NCBI GenBank assembly: GCA_019090385.1 | Contig: JAHRWB010000017.1 | Location: 1 to 64,000, forward strand | Length of the DNA stretch: 64,000 bases | Direction: 5' to 3' | DNA from: Pseudomonadales bacterium | GTDB lineage: Bacteria; Pseudomonadota; Gammaproteobacteria; Pseudomonadales; Azotimanducaceae | Part shown: positions 26,662 through 34,980 of the stretch, piece by piece | Position numbering within the stretch: position 1 is the first letter of the stretch | Layout: every line of letters begins with the position of its first letter | Translations under genes and position numbers: made by a program | Notes under the pieces: generated by a model | What the model saw: only the letters and a program-made list of their open reading frames with translations | What the model was told of the DNA's origin: nothing | The model's database searches: none

Positions 26662-29151
26662 ATGTTGACACAGACACTTTCATTAGACCGATACCTGGCC
26701 GGTTCACTGCCCACTGAAGCAGAAGCACTCGCGCTGGCAAATAATCACGATACCGCTGCACTCACCGAAATTGCAGCCCGGTTACGAGATAATGGACATC
26801 ACAATGTCATCACCTATTCAAAGAAGGTGTTTATCCCTCTCACTTATTTATGCCGGGATGTTTGCCACTACTGTACTTTTGCTCAAACACCCAAGCACAT
26901 CGAATCGCCATTTATGCCCCCGGAACAGGTGCTCGCATCAGCCCGTGAAGCTGCTACGCTGGGTTGCAAAGAAGCACTTTTCACACTGGGTGAAAAACCT
27001 GAACTACGTTACAAAGCCGCGCGCCAGGCCCTGGCTGAAATGGGCTATTCCAGCACACTGGAATATCTGTTCGATATTGCCGGACAAGTGTTCAGGGAAA
27101 CCGGCCTGTTACCCCATTTAAACCCGGGTAATATGGACCAAGCCGAAATTACGCAGTTAAAAAAGGTTTCCCCCTCGATGGGTATCATGCTGGAATCTGC
27201 AGCAACCCGACTCACCGAAAAAGGCATGCCGCATTATGGCTCTCCCGACAAAGTTCCTGCCACACGCCTGGAGACAATTGCATTGGCAGGCAAAAATCAG
27301 GTGCCGTTTACGACCGGCATTCTCATTGGCATAGGTGAAACCCGGCGCGAACGTATTGAGTCACTTCTGGCTCTGCGCAAGCTGCATACGGAATATGGCC
27401 ACATTCAGGAAATTATCGTGCAGAATTTTCGTGCCAAACCGGGTACCAAAATGTCACAGGCACCTGAACCAGATTTGGATGAACTGCTATGGAGCATAGC
27501 TGTTGCTCGCATTATTTTTGGTGCCAACATGAGCATTCAGGCACCGCCAAACCTCAGCCCAGGCGTATTGCCCCAACTTATTCAAGCCGGCATTAACGAC
27601 TGGGGCGGGGTATCACCGGTAACGCCTGATTTTGTTAACCCAGAAGCACCCTGGCCTCACCTGGATGAACTGGCGAGGGAGACCTCTGCTTCAGGAAAAC
27701 TATTGCAAGAACGGCTCACTATTTATCCCGACTATATAAAAACAGAAGGCTGGCTCGACAAAGACTTGCAGACCCAGGTAATGCACCTCAGTGACGCTTC
27801 CGGGTATCCGCGAATCGACAACTGGTCTCCTGGAGAAGACGATTCTCTACCTCGGCGAGAACTAGACCTGATTCAAAAGAAACCCGCGCATATATCCGTG
27901 GATATAGCACAAATTCTATCGCGCGTAACAGACCACAATATGCTGCTCAATGAACAGGAAATAGTACGCTTGTTTAACGCACGGGGAGATGACTTCAGCG
28001 CAGTGACACAAGCCGCCAACGAGATTAGAAAGTCGGTAAACGGCGATACTGTTACCTTTGTGGTCAATCGGAATATTAACTATACCAATGTCTGTTACTT
28101 CAAATGTCAATTTTGCGCTTTCTCCAAAGGCAAACTATCGGAAAACCTGCGCGGCCGTCCTTACGATCTAAGCGCGGATGAAATTGCCCGACGAGTAAAA
28201 GAAGCCTGGGCACGTGGCGGCACTGAAGTTTGTATGCAAGGTGGTATTCATCCTGAGTACACCGGTTCGACCTACCTTGACATACTAAAAACGGTGAAAC
28301 AGGCAGAACCTGAAATGCACGTTCATGCATTCTCGCCCTTGGAAGTATGGCAAGGCGCAGCTACATCCAATATGTCATTGGAAAGGTATCTTAGCGAACT
28401 AAAAAGTGCCGGCCTGAATACCCTTCCCGGCACCGCCGCCGAGATTCTGGACGATGAGATTCGAGACATCATCTGTCCAGATAAAATCAATACAGAGCAG
28501 TGGCTAGAGGTGATGGAAACAGCCCACAAAGTAGGCTTTAAAACCACCGCCACTATTATGTATGGCCATGTTGAATCACCCCAAAACTGGGCCAGACACC
28601 TGATACAAATCCGCGACCTGCAAATAAAAACCGGCGGTTTTACCGAATTTGTACCGCTGCCCTTTGTACATATGGAAGCACCCATGTATCTGAGAGGCAA
28701 AGCACGCAAAGGACCGACCTTTAGAGAGTCAATACTGATGCATTCTGTTGCACGCCTGGTTCTCCATCCCCACATCTCAAACATCCAGGCTTCCTGGGTA
28801 AAACTTGGCTACGAAGGGGTTATCGCCTGCCTCAGTGCAGGATGCAATGATCTGGGTGGCACTCTCATGAACGAAAGTATCACCCGAGCAGCCGGGGCTG
28901 AACACGGGCAAGAAACCTCTCCCCAGGCAATGATCCAATTGATTGAATCAGCGAACCGAATTGCCAGGCAACGCAGCACTGATTATGGTGAAGTAAGCCA
29001 GCCAATGAAAGAAGTTGCGCTTGCCGCCGGCGCATTAAGTGAAGCAATAAATACGCCTACAAAAAAATATGAGCGAAAGCGCAAAGGACCCTTGCTGCGT
29101 AACGCACCCCAGAATTTAATTCCTGTCAAATACGACAACCGCGGTTCATAA
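26662..29151 (+). CDS. fbiC: Fused Fo synthase (CofG-CofH), radical SAM
   Basis: An 829-residue two-module radical SAM enzyme that makes the deazaflavin Fo from tyrosine and 5-amino-6-ribitylaminouracil. The N-terminal CofG module has the 4Fe-4S motif C64-x3-C68-x2-C71 (TYLCRDVCHYCTF); the C-terminal CofH module has C478-x3-C482-x2-C485 (VCYFKCQFCAF). Both Cys triads are intact and the order CofG-CofH is that of FbiC in actinobacteria; archaea and cyanobacteria usually keep two genes. It ends the F420 run, 16 bp from the convergent MFS gene. Confidence 0.95.
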   Translation: MLTQTLSLDRYLAGSLPTEAEALALANNHDTAALTEIAARLRDNGHHNVITYSKKVFIPLTYLCRDVCHYCTFAQTPKHIESPFMPPEQVLASAREAATLGCKEALFTLGEKPELRYKAARQALAEMGYSSTLEYLFDIAGQVFRETGLLPHLNPGNMDQAEITQLKKVSPSMGIMLESAATRLTEKGMPHYGSPDKVPATRLETIALAGKNQVPFTTGILIGIGETRRERIESLLALRKLHTEYGHIQEIIVQNFRAKPGTKMSQAPEPDLDELLWSIAVARIIFGANMSIQAPPNLSPGVLPQLIQAGINDWGGVSPVTPDFVNPEAPWPHLDELARETSASGKLLQERLTIYPDYIKTEGWLDKDLQTQVMHLSDASGYPRIDNWSPGEDDSLPRRELDLIQKKPAHISVDIAQILSRVTDHNMLLNEQEIVRLFNARGDDFSAVTQAANEIRKSVNGDTVTFVVNRNINYTNVCYFKCQFCAFSKGKLSENLRGRPYDLSADEIARRVKEAWARGGTEVCMQGGIHPEYTGSTYLDILKTVKQAEPEMHVHAFSPLEVWQGAATSNMSLERYLSELKSAGLNTLPGTAAEILDDEIRDIICPDKINTEQWLEVMETAHKVGFKTTATIMYGHVESPQNWARHLIQIRDLQIKTGGFTEFVPLPFVHMEAPMYLRGKARKGPTFRESILMHSVARLVLHPHISNIQASWVKLGYEGVIACLSAGCNDLGGTLMNESITRAAGAEHGQETSPQAMIQLIESANRIARQRSTDYGEVSQPMKEVALAAGALSEAINTPTKKYERKRKGPLLRNAPQNLIPVKYDNRGS

Positions 29152-29167
29152 ACACAGTCAGCAGTAC

Positions 29168-30418
29168 TTATTCCCCTGCCACGACCAAGGTTTCGTTACC
29201 AACTTCAGGGAGCTTTTTCACTGAGAGTATCAAAGGCAGGATCAGCACCGCAAAAATCAGCAAACTGCCAAAGGCAAGCATCCACAAGGTACTTTGCAAC
29301 CCCCATGCATCCATTGAATAACCTACAATTGGACCGGTGATTACAAAACTGCCCCGAAAGCCAAAACTTGCCAACGAATTTGCGGTAGCTCGATACTTAC
29401 TTTCAACTCTTCGATTAAGCGCCTCACGCAATACAACCAAACCAAAACCACGACTGACAAAAAACAGGATAGCTGCAACAAATCCACCTAAAACAGAAAA
29501 TCCAGCCAGGCCAATATACCCCAACACCGGTAATACACCGATCAGTACCAATAGCGCTTCAGCACCCAAGCGATCTTCAACCGCATGAGCGTAGCGCCCG
29601 GCAATAGCAGCAATCAACATCAGAAGCCCCCACAGATAACCAAAATTCTGTACCGGCACGCCCTGATCCAGCCACAGTCGCTGCAGTATCCACACCGCAT
29701 AAAAAGTGGTTAAACTCCATATACACAAAGACAAAAATACCTGCCTCAGTAAGGCATCACCCAATAACAAACGCCTCAGGATAACGCCGAAATTTTGAAC
29801 ATGTCCCGACGCAACCAGCCTTTCAACCGGAGGCTCTACCAATGTGAGTGAGATCAGAAAGGGCATCCAACCCACAGTAACCTGTACATATATTGCTGCA
29901 TCAAAAGACCAGAATAACAATATTATGCTGCACACGATTGAAGCCACAGCTTCCGATGCGGTATGCACAGTATAGAGTCTGCCCACAACTTTTCTTTGTC
30001 TGCGAGCACTTCTCCCCAGAGCAATTTCGCTATCATACAACAAGGCCAAATCAGAACCTGAAACGAGGCTAACGCCAATACCAAGCCCAATCTCGAATAG
30101 CATCAGGGAAGTAAAAGAATCGGCAACCAGCAACAGGCTATGCCCCACTCCCAAAAACAATGCCCCAACAACCAGAGTCCGTTTTCGCCCCAGCACGTCC
30201 GCCAAGTACCCGGAGGGGATTTCCATTACCAGAATCACCGCAGCAAAAACAGCCTGAAGTAGAAACACGTCCTGGATATCTAATCCACGAGTCTCAAAGA
30301 AAGGCACAAGAATAGGCATAATAACGAGAAATACACCACAGAAACCCAACAATAGTGTCTTACTCACGTTACCCTTCAGGCGGGTCCGCTCTGCCTCAGA
30401 GATTATTCTTGTTTGCAT
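29168..30418 (-). CDS. MFS transporter
   Basis: A 416-residue integral membrane protein with about 12 hydrophobic segments. The segment GYLADVLGRKRTLVVGALFLG is the conserved loop-2/3 signature of the major facilitator superfamily. The frame opens at a TTG at 30430, but GGTGGAT stands 5 nt before the ATG at 30418, which I take as the start. The substrate is unknown. It is convergent with fbiC, 16 bp apart, so not part of that operon. Confidence 0.88.
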   Translation of the reverse strand: MQTRIISEAERTRLKGNVSKTLLLGFCGVFLVIMPILVPFFETRGLDIQDVFLLQAVFAAVILVMEIPSGYLADVLGRKRTLVVGALFLGVGHSLLLVADSFTSLMLFEIGLGIGVSLVSGSDLALLYDSEIALGRSARRQRKVVGRLYTVHTASEAVASIVCSIILLFWSFDAAIYVQVTVGWMPFLISLTLVEPPVERLVASGHVQNFGVILRRLLLGDALLRQVFLSLCIWSLTTFYAVWILQRLWLDQGVPVQNFGYLWGLLMLIAAIAGRYAHAVEDRLGAEALLVLIGVLPVLGYIGLAGFSVLGGFVAAILFFVSRGFGLVVLREALNRRVESKYRATANSLASFGFRGSFVITGPIVGYSMDAWGLQSTLWMLAFGSLLIFAVLILPLILSVKKLPEVGNETLVVAGE

Positions 30419-30430
30419 TTTATCCACCAA

Positions 30431-30811
30431 TAACTATCACCCGACATCCAGTCAGGATTATTTAAAACCATTCCCCTAAAACGAAAAAACCCCGAAGGTA
30501 AATGACACTTCAGGGTTTTTGGAAACTTAGATTTAGATCCTTTTTTAACCGCTGAAGTCAATCTCCTTTGAACCCGATACAAAAATAAAATGACACATTT
30601 TCCATAGCCAATGCGCGCATTGCTGCGTATCCAGAACTTTGAGTATAGTAGAAATATGAAAAATCATGATTCTTGCGGCGTCTAAATTTTGAGCGGCATA
30701 ATATACTTGATAATAAGCGTTGGCGTCAAGTATATGATTGAAAATAAAAGGAATTAAAGGTGATCTAAATGCCAATTAGATAGGCCAAAATTAATTGGCC
30801 ATTGCTGCATC
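30431..30811. other. Gene-free interval with three inverted repeats
   Basis: About 380 bp without a credible gene; a 76-codon minus-strand frame (30545-30775) has only a TTG start and no homology I recognise. It contains a terminator (30485-30520), a 10-bp perfect inverted repeat ATATACTTGA/TCAAGTATAT (30701-30710 and 30726-30735) and a small hairpin GGCCAA/TTGGCC (30783-30800). It is the 3' region of the zinc-ribbon gene and the promoter region of the MFS gene. Confidence 0.6.
30485..30520 (-). terminator. Intrinsic terminator (bidirectional-looking)
   Basis: A 13-position stem with one C-A mismatch, AAAAACCCCGAAG paired with CTTCAGGGTTTTT, and a 10-nt loop. Both strands end in a T tract. 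On the minus strand the stem is followed by TCGTTTT. It most likely ends the zinc-ribbon transcript before the MFS gene. Confidence 0.7.
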
Positions 30812-31189
30812 CTACTTGCGCCGCCCCTTAATAAGGTCACGTAGTCGATCCAAAAGTGTGTCATATTTCAAATCACTGAATTCACCGGCATCGAAAAACA
30901 TACCTTCACAATTCGGGCAGGATTCATACCAGATGTGCGTCTGTTTTTTATCTGCAACCTTATCCATGGTAATGTGACATTCAGGGCATTGAACATCCTC
31001 GACTTTATCGTACTTTTTACCGACACTGGGGTCGCCTCTGTCCAATGCTTCCGACATCCATTCTTTCTTCATCTCGAGCAAAACATCAGGCTTGCACCAC
31101 AATCCAAAACAATTGGTACAGCGTTGAATTGAAATTTTGCGTCCGTAGTTCCTAGTCTCCATCGCAGAACTACACTTAGGACACTCCAT
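30812..31189 (-). CDS. TFIIB-type zinc-ribbon protein (zf-TFIIB, two ribbons)
   Basis: A 125-residue protein with two treble-type ribbons. The first has MECPKCSSAM and CTNCFGLWC (Cys at 3, 6, 23, 26), the second VQCPECHITM and CPNCEGMFFDAGE. This doubled zf-TFIIB arrangement is common in bacteria; members bind zinc but have no settled function. GGGGAA precedes the ATG. It ends in a basic tail, RLRDLIKGRRK. Confidence 0.85.
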   Translation of the reverse strand: MECPKCSSAMETRNYGRKISIQRCTNCFGLWCKPDVLLEMKKEWMSEALDRGDPSVGKKYDKVEDVQCPECHITMDKVADKKQTHIWYESCPNCEGMFFDAGEFSDLKYDTLLDRLRDLIKGRRK

Positions 31190-31279
31190 ATTATTCCCCT
31201 TAAATCAGCCTTATGGCAAATCTGTCTTATGAAGCTCCAGTTTCGCTAAACGACACAAAATGTCAATCTTCAGCAACGA

Positions 31280-32227
31280 CTAAACTGCAGTCGCATGTTT
31301 AAGCACTGCCAAATATCCTTGTTTCAGCTCCATTTCAGCTCCAAGGCCCTTTCCAACCAGCTTCTCGTGCATTCGCTTAAGCGAATAGCAGGGACAGGAT
31401 ACCTGCAAATGATGCTCCAGATGATAATTGACAAAATACGGTGCCAAAAACACACGCTCAAGCCAGTTTACAGACGTTGTACGGGTATTTCGCAAGCGAT
31501 CTGCATTGTCCGGAACGGCGCCATGCTCGCCAATGTTACGTACTCTGGTTATCAATTGGTACCAGGTCAAGACCGGCAGGACCCAAAGCACAAAATACAG
31601 ATACCAATGACCAGTGAGCGCAAAACCTGTAAAAAAGACCAGATTAATGACCAGGTTCGGCCCAAAACGATTCCATAGCCGAAGCAAGAGAACAAGCCTG
31701 GATTCTGGACCCTTTGCTGAATCCGGTAGACGCCCAGCCACCCTTAAAAACAATTCCTTGCGCTGCTTGTAACCCGTTTGCCCGGACAAATCGCGCCATA
31801 GCTTTCGACGCAGACTGGATTTGCTGATAGGAAAAGGTGCAGACAAATGAAGATCTGGATCTTTTTCCTGCTGAGTAAAACGATGATGCTCTAAGTGGTA
31901 TTTTCTATAAGGCACGACTGATGCCCCAAATGTGGGTCTGTTGAGTAGCCATTCACAGACCCAATCGTTCACTTTTTTGTTTTTATACAGCAGAAAATGC
32001 GCGCCATCATGATTCAAAATATCCAGACCGAGCTGACGCGTGCCTATCAGCAAAATGCCCAACCCTACGGTGATGGGATTGGTCCACACGCTGCATATTA
32101 CCCAAACGGTAAAAATACTTGCCCAGCAATGCAATATCATCAAGCTGGAACGCCATTCAGACAATACCCGGAAATGTAAAATTTCCTCGCGCGTCAAGTA
32201 ATCAGTCGGCCGTCTTCTTTGCTCCAT
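31280..32227 (-). CDS. Fatty-acid desaturase family membrane protein
   Basis: A 315-residue membrane di-iron enzyme. Its three histidine boxes are H73-DGA-H77, H111-LE-H114-H115 (HLEHHRFTQ) and H269-LE-H272-H273 (HLEHHLQV). Hydrophobic pairs at about 30-65 and 190-222 flank them. It would insert a double bond or hydroxylate a lipid, carotenoid or sterol-type substrate; the substrate is not evident. It is divergent from the MBL hydrolase gene. Confidence 0.9.
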   Translation of the reverse strand: MEQRRRPTDYLTREEILHFRVLSEWRSSLMILHCWASIFTVWVICSVWTNPITVGLGILLIGTRQLGLDILNHDGAHFLLYKNKKVNDWVCEWLLNRPTFGASVVPYRKYHLEHHRFTQQEKDPDLHLSAPFPISKSSLRRKLWRDLSGQTGYKQRKELFLRVAGRLPDSAKGPESRLVLLLRLWNRFGPNLVINLVFFTGFALTGHWYLYFVLWVLPVLTWYQLITRVRNIGEHGAVPDNADRLRNTRTTSVNWLERVFLAPYFVNYHLEHHLQVSCPCYSLKRMHEKLVGKGLGAEMELKQGYLAVLKHATAV

Positions 32228-32268
32228 TCCGCCATATTCTACGCAATCTATTTATAACGCAAGCCAAT

Positions 32269-32292
32269 AAACTACGCACCAAACTACGCACC
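32269..32292. repeat. 12-bp tandem duplication
   Basis: AAACTACGCACC occurs twice head to tail in the intergenic region between the desaturase and the MBL hydrolase. It may be a recent replication-slippage duplication, or two copies of a protein-binding site. Confidence 0.7.
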
Positions 32293-32438
32293 AGCAAGCC
32301 GGATCACACGCTGCTAACCTGGGGGATTAATCATGCGTCCAACACGACAAAAGCACTCTGAAAAATGAATAATTCCCTTATTTAAAGGCCAAATCCGCTA
32401 TACTCTTCTTCCCGCCCTGAATGAAAAGCAGTTAATAC

Positions 32439-33557
32439 ATGAGCAATGAGACCTCAAAGCTAGTCTATCCTTACCAAGAACATCCCCCTCAAGGCAAAAC
32501 TACAGAAATCGAAGATGGTGTTTTGTGGCTTACGATGCCCATGGAAGGCTCGCTGAGCCATATCAATCTCTATCTGCTTAAAGATCTTGATGGTGGTTGG
32601 TATGTCATTGACACAGGCTGGAATGACGAAATAACCATGGACCTGTGGAACCAGATTTTTGATAATACTATGGGTGGTAAACCTGTAAAAGGCGTAATCT
32701 GCACGCATATGCATCCTGACCACACCGGTAGCGCACTGGCAATTACCAATAAATTTCGCTGCCCCTTATACATGACCCAAGCCGAATATTACCAGGCCCG
32801 AGGTTTTTCCGGACCCAGTATGGATGTTGGCGACAATTGGCGATTTCACGAATTTTACTATCGCGCCGGCATGTCTGAGGACGCCTTGGATCAAATGCAA
32901 AAAATGTGGGCTGCTCAGCGCAAAGCCGGATTTAGCATGCCTGAAATGCCACCCGGTTATATGCGCCTGCGGGACGGTGACACTTTACGGATTGGTAAAT
33001 CTGCCTGGCAGGTTATTACCGGATCCGGCCATTCTCCAGAACATGCATGCTTATATAACCCGACGCTGGGCATCATGATTTCCGGAGACCAGATTCTGCC
33101 TATCATAACCTCAAATGTCAGTATTCATCCCAGTGAGCCTGAGGCTAATCCCATGCACAATTGGATGTTGTCCCACGATAAGTTTATGATTACACCAGCT
33201 GATACCTTAATTTTACCCGCCCACAATCTACCTTTTTACGGTGTGCGAGATCGTTTGCGTGATCTGGTTAACCATCATGAAGACCGAATGTTAGCCATAG
33301 AGGAACATTGTGTGGATCCTTGCGTATCTACGGATTTGTTACCCGTCCTATTTCAGCGTGAACTTGATTCAAGACAGACAATGATGGCCTTGGGTGAAGC
33401 CATTGCACACGTACACTTGCTAATGGCCCGCAACAGAATTCGACGCGATCTTAAACAGGATGGCCGGTATTACTACAGCTCTATTGATCCAGATCTTCAG
33501 CGGCGCTCACATGCCGATAATCATGATGCTCCGGACGACAAACCCCTGATGGTTTGA
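32439..33557 (+). CDS. MBL-fold metallo-hydrolase
   Basis: A 372-residue metallo-beta-lactamase-fold protein. The metal motif is TH90-M-H92-PD94-H95 (CTHMHPDHTG), the later His in GSGHSPEHACLY, and the Asp in ISGDQILP. The C-terminal 120 residues (from about 255) include RLRDLVNHHEDRM, a helical extension shared with a larger sub-family of putative hydrolases. It probably binds two Zn or Fe; the substrate, perhaps a thioester or hydroxyacyl compound, is not known. No strong Shine-Dalgarno sequence precedes the ATG. Confidence 0.9.
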   Translation: MSNETSKLVYPYQEHPPQGKTTEIEDGVLWLTMPMEGSLSHINLYLLKDLDGGWYVIDTGWNDEITMDLWNQIFDNTMGGKPVKGVICTHMHPDHTGSALAITNKFRCPLYMTQAEYYQARGFSGPSMDVGDNWRFHEFYYRAGMSEDALDQMQKMWAAQRKAGFSMPEMPPGYMRLRDGDTLRIGKSAWQVITGSGHSPEHACLYNPTLGIMISGDQILPIITSNVSIHPSEPEANPMHNWMLSHDKFMITPADTLILPAHNLPFYGVRDRLRDLVNHHEDRMLAIEEHCVDPCVSTDLLPVLFQRELDSRQTMMALGEAIAHVHLLMARNRIRRDLKQDGRYYYSSIDPDLQRRSHADNHDAPDDKPLMV

Positions 33558-33604
33558 TCTCTTGTTAACCTGCTAACCAAAGTATTAGAGGATGGTTATT
33601 TAAT

Positions 33605-33898
33605 TTGGGACAGAAAACCCGGCATTGGAAACATAATGCATCCATCAGCATGTACCGATCTATGCGCTGGGCGCAAAGACACATACCACCCGGCATCCGC
33701 ACGATTTTAGGCGTACTCCTAATGATCGGAGGTTTGCTTGGTTTTTTACCCATACTCGGCTTCTGGATGATTCCTCTGGGCGTAGCAATTTTGTCCCTGG
33801 ATTACCCACCATTGAAAAACCGCATAGAAAGAAAGCTCAAGGCTGTAGCACGCATTCACCGTGCCAAACGAAACAAACCCAAATCAGATAGAATTTAA
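33605..33898 (+). CDS. Small membrane protein, PGPGW-like
   Basis: A 97-residue protein with one or two hydrophobic segments (about 29-58: GIRTILGVLLMIGGLLGFLP then GFWMIPLGVAILSLD) and a basic C-terminus. It resembles the small PGPGW-type membrane proteins, although the exact PGPGW motif is absent. The start is uncertain: TTG at 33605 (GAGG 11-12 nt upstream) or ATG at 33650. It follows the MBL gene by 47 bp on the same strand. Confidence 0.6.
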   Translation: MGQKTRHWKHNASISMYRSMRWAQRHIPPGIRTILGVLLMIGGLLGFLPILGFWMIPLGVAILSLDYPPLKNRIERKLKAVARIHRAKRNKPKSDRI

Positions 33899-33916
33899 CA
33901 AAGGGTACAGCAAAAG

Positions 33917-34588
33917 CTAAAGGGCTATACTCAAAAAACGGGCACGATGCCCCGTTACTATGTTGACATAACGCTGGCCAGCGGCCACATAATAGCGGGT
34001 ATATGGGCCAACATTGTATGCTTGGAGTGCACACTGATCATCCCCGCACCTGTCACGATAATAGGACAGAATTTGCGCGCCGCAATAAATATTCTCCGCG
34101 GGATCAGTAAGATCAGATGTACCGCAAAACCCACCCCAATAGTCTGGTCGAACCTGTGCAGGCCCTATTGCACCAACACCAGATATCGCATACTTTCGAA
34201 AAGAACTTTCAGTAAATACCAGACTGGCAATTAGATCAGTAGGCAATTTATGACGCACTGAAGCCTCGAGAATCCAGTCAGAAAACTCTATAGAGACCTT
34301 ACTGGCCACACCAAAAGCTTCGCTCACACGATCTGCCAGTGCAACCACTTCAGATTCGCGTACATGCAGGGCAGTATTGTTTGCCGGTATAGCAAATGCA
34401 ACGCGCACAATACCGCCATCACCGGACAGAGTGCCTACGGTAATCGCCGCAATAATAGATACACAAAGGGCTACACCCAGCACAATTGCCTGCACTCTCA
34501 CGATAAATGGCGTTTTAGACAACACGATGCCCCATGCGGTGGCAAACACCCCACTATGAGTAGCATCACATTGCAAATTTCTATCCAC
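33917..34588 (-). CDS. Lytic transglycosylase (SLT domain) protein
   Basis: A 223-residue peptidoglycan lyase with one membrane anchor at about 28-53 and an SLT domain from about 105. The catalytic Glu is E127 in LVFTESSFRKYAISG, followed by GVGAIGPAQVRPDYW and LQAYNVGP, the family motifs. The start is GTG at 34588 with GAGGG 6 nt upstream. It is probably anchored to the inner membrane with the domain in the periplasm. It ends in a terminator-like hairpin that overlaps the last codons. Confidence 0.9.
   Translation of the reverse strand: MDRNLQCDATHSGVFATAWGIVLSKTPFIVRVQAIVLGVALCVSIIAAITVGTLSGDGGIVRVAFAIPANNTALHVRESEVVALADRVSEAFGVASKVSIEFSDWILEASVRHKLPTDLIASLVFTESSFRKYAISGVGAIGPAQVRPDYWGGFCGTSDLTDPAENIYCGAQILSYYRDRCGDDQCALQAYNVGPYTRYYVAAGQRYVNIVTGHRARFLSIAL
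33937..33956 (-). terminator. Intrinsic terminator overlapping the end of the SLT gene
   Basis: On the minus strand an AACGGG(G)CA / TGCCCGTT stem with one bulged G and a 3-nt loop is followed directly by TTTTGA; with the stem's last two Ts this makes a run of six T. The structure lies inside the last 13 codons of the lytic transglycosylase gene. Confidence 0.6.
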
Positions 34589-34980
34589 ACCAATCCCTCA
34601 CACAAGCCAGAGAGCGCATCGACAAACTTCAGTGCACTATATTCCAGGCAATTTTTTATTTTATATGCGCCCGGTCTTACCTTCCTGCACTTATCTTATA
34701 TGCGCTACGCCACATATTGCACCTAATACTAATCGCATTTTCACATTTAGCTGTAGGTGGATTGTATGCAAAGGGGTTAGGTTAGTGACCACTCACAATC
34801 TACACCCCGACTCTCTGCCCATATGAAAATTACAATTACTTTACAAATTATATTAAATTTGTTTTAAGTCCATAATCTTCTAAGAAGGAGCCCAGGCAAT
34901 GAGCAACCAGTCGTAATCTACACCCGGATTCCGCTACAATTTGCGCTTTCGCAGTTTCCACACAACATTGAGATAAATTC
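34589..34980. other. Intergenic region upstream of malic enzyme
   Basis: 392 bp between divergent genes. It contains the shared 20-bp motif (34778-34797) and a perfect AAGGAG followed at 34899 by a 5-codon frame (ATG AGC AAC CAG TCG TAA). The remainder is AT-rich with no gene visible. Confidence 0.6.
34778..34797. promoter_or_regulatory. Candidate operator, copy 1 (GTGA-N4-TCAC)
   Basis: TAGGTTAGTGACCACTCACA, with the imperfect dyad GTGA-CCAC-TCAC at its core, is 19/20 identical to an intergenic copy at 61516-61535. The spacing is shorter than a standard CRP site. It lies 184 bp before the malic enzyme gene. Confidence 0.4.

Noticed and set aside
30545-30775. 76-codon minus-strand frame in the 380-bp gap
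   Set aside because: TTG start, no Shine-Dalgarno sequence, composition not gene-like and crosses an inverted repeat.
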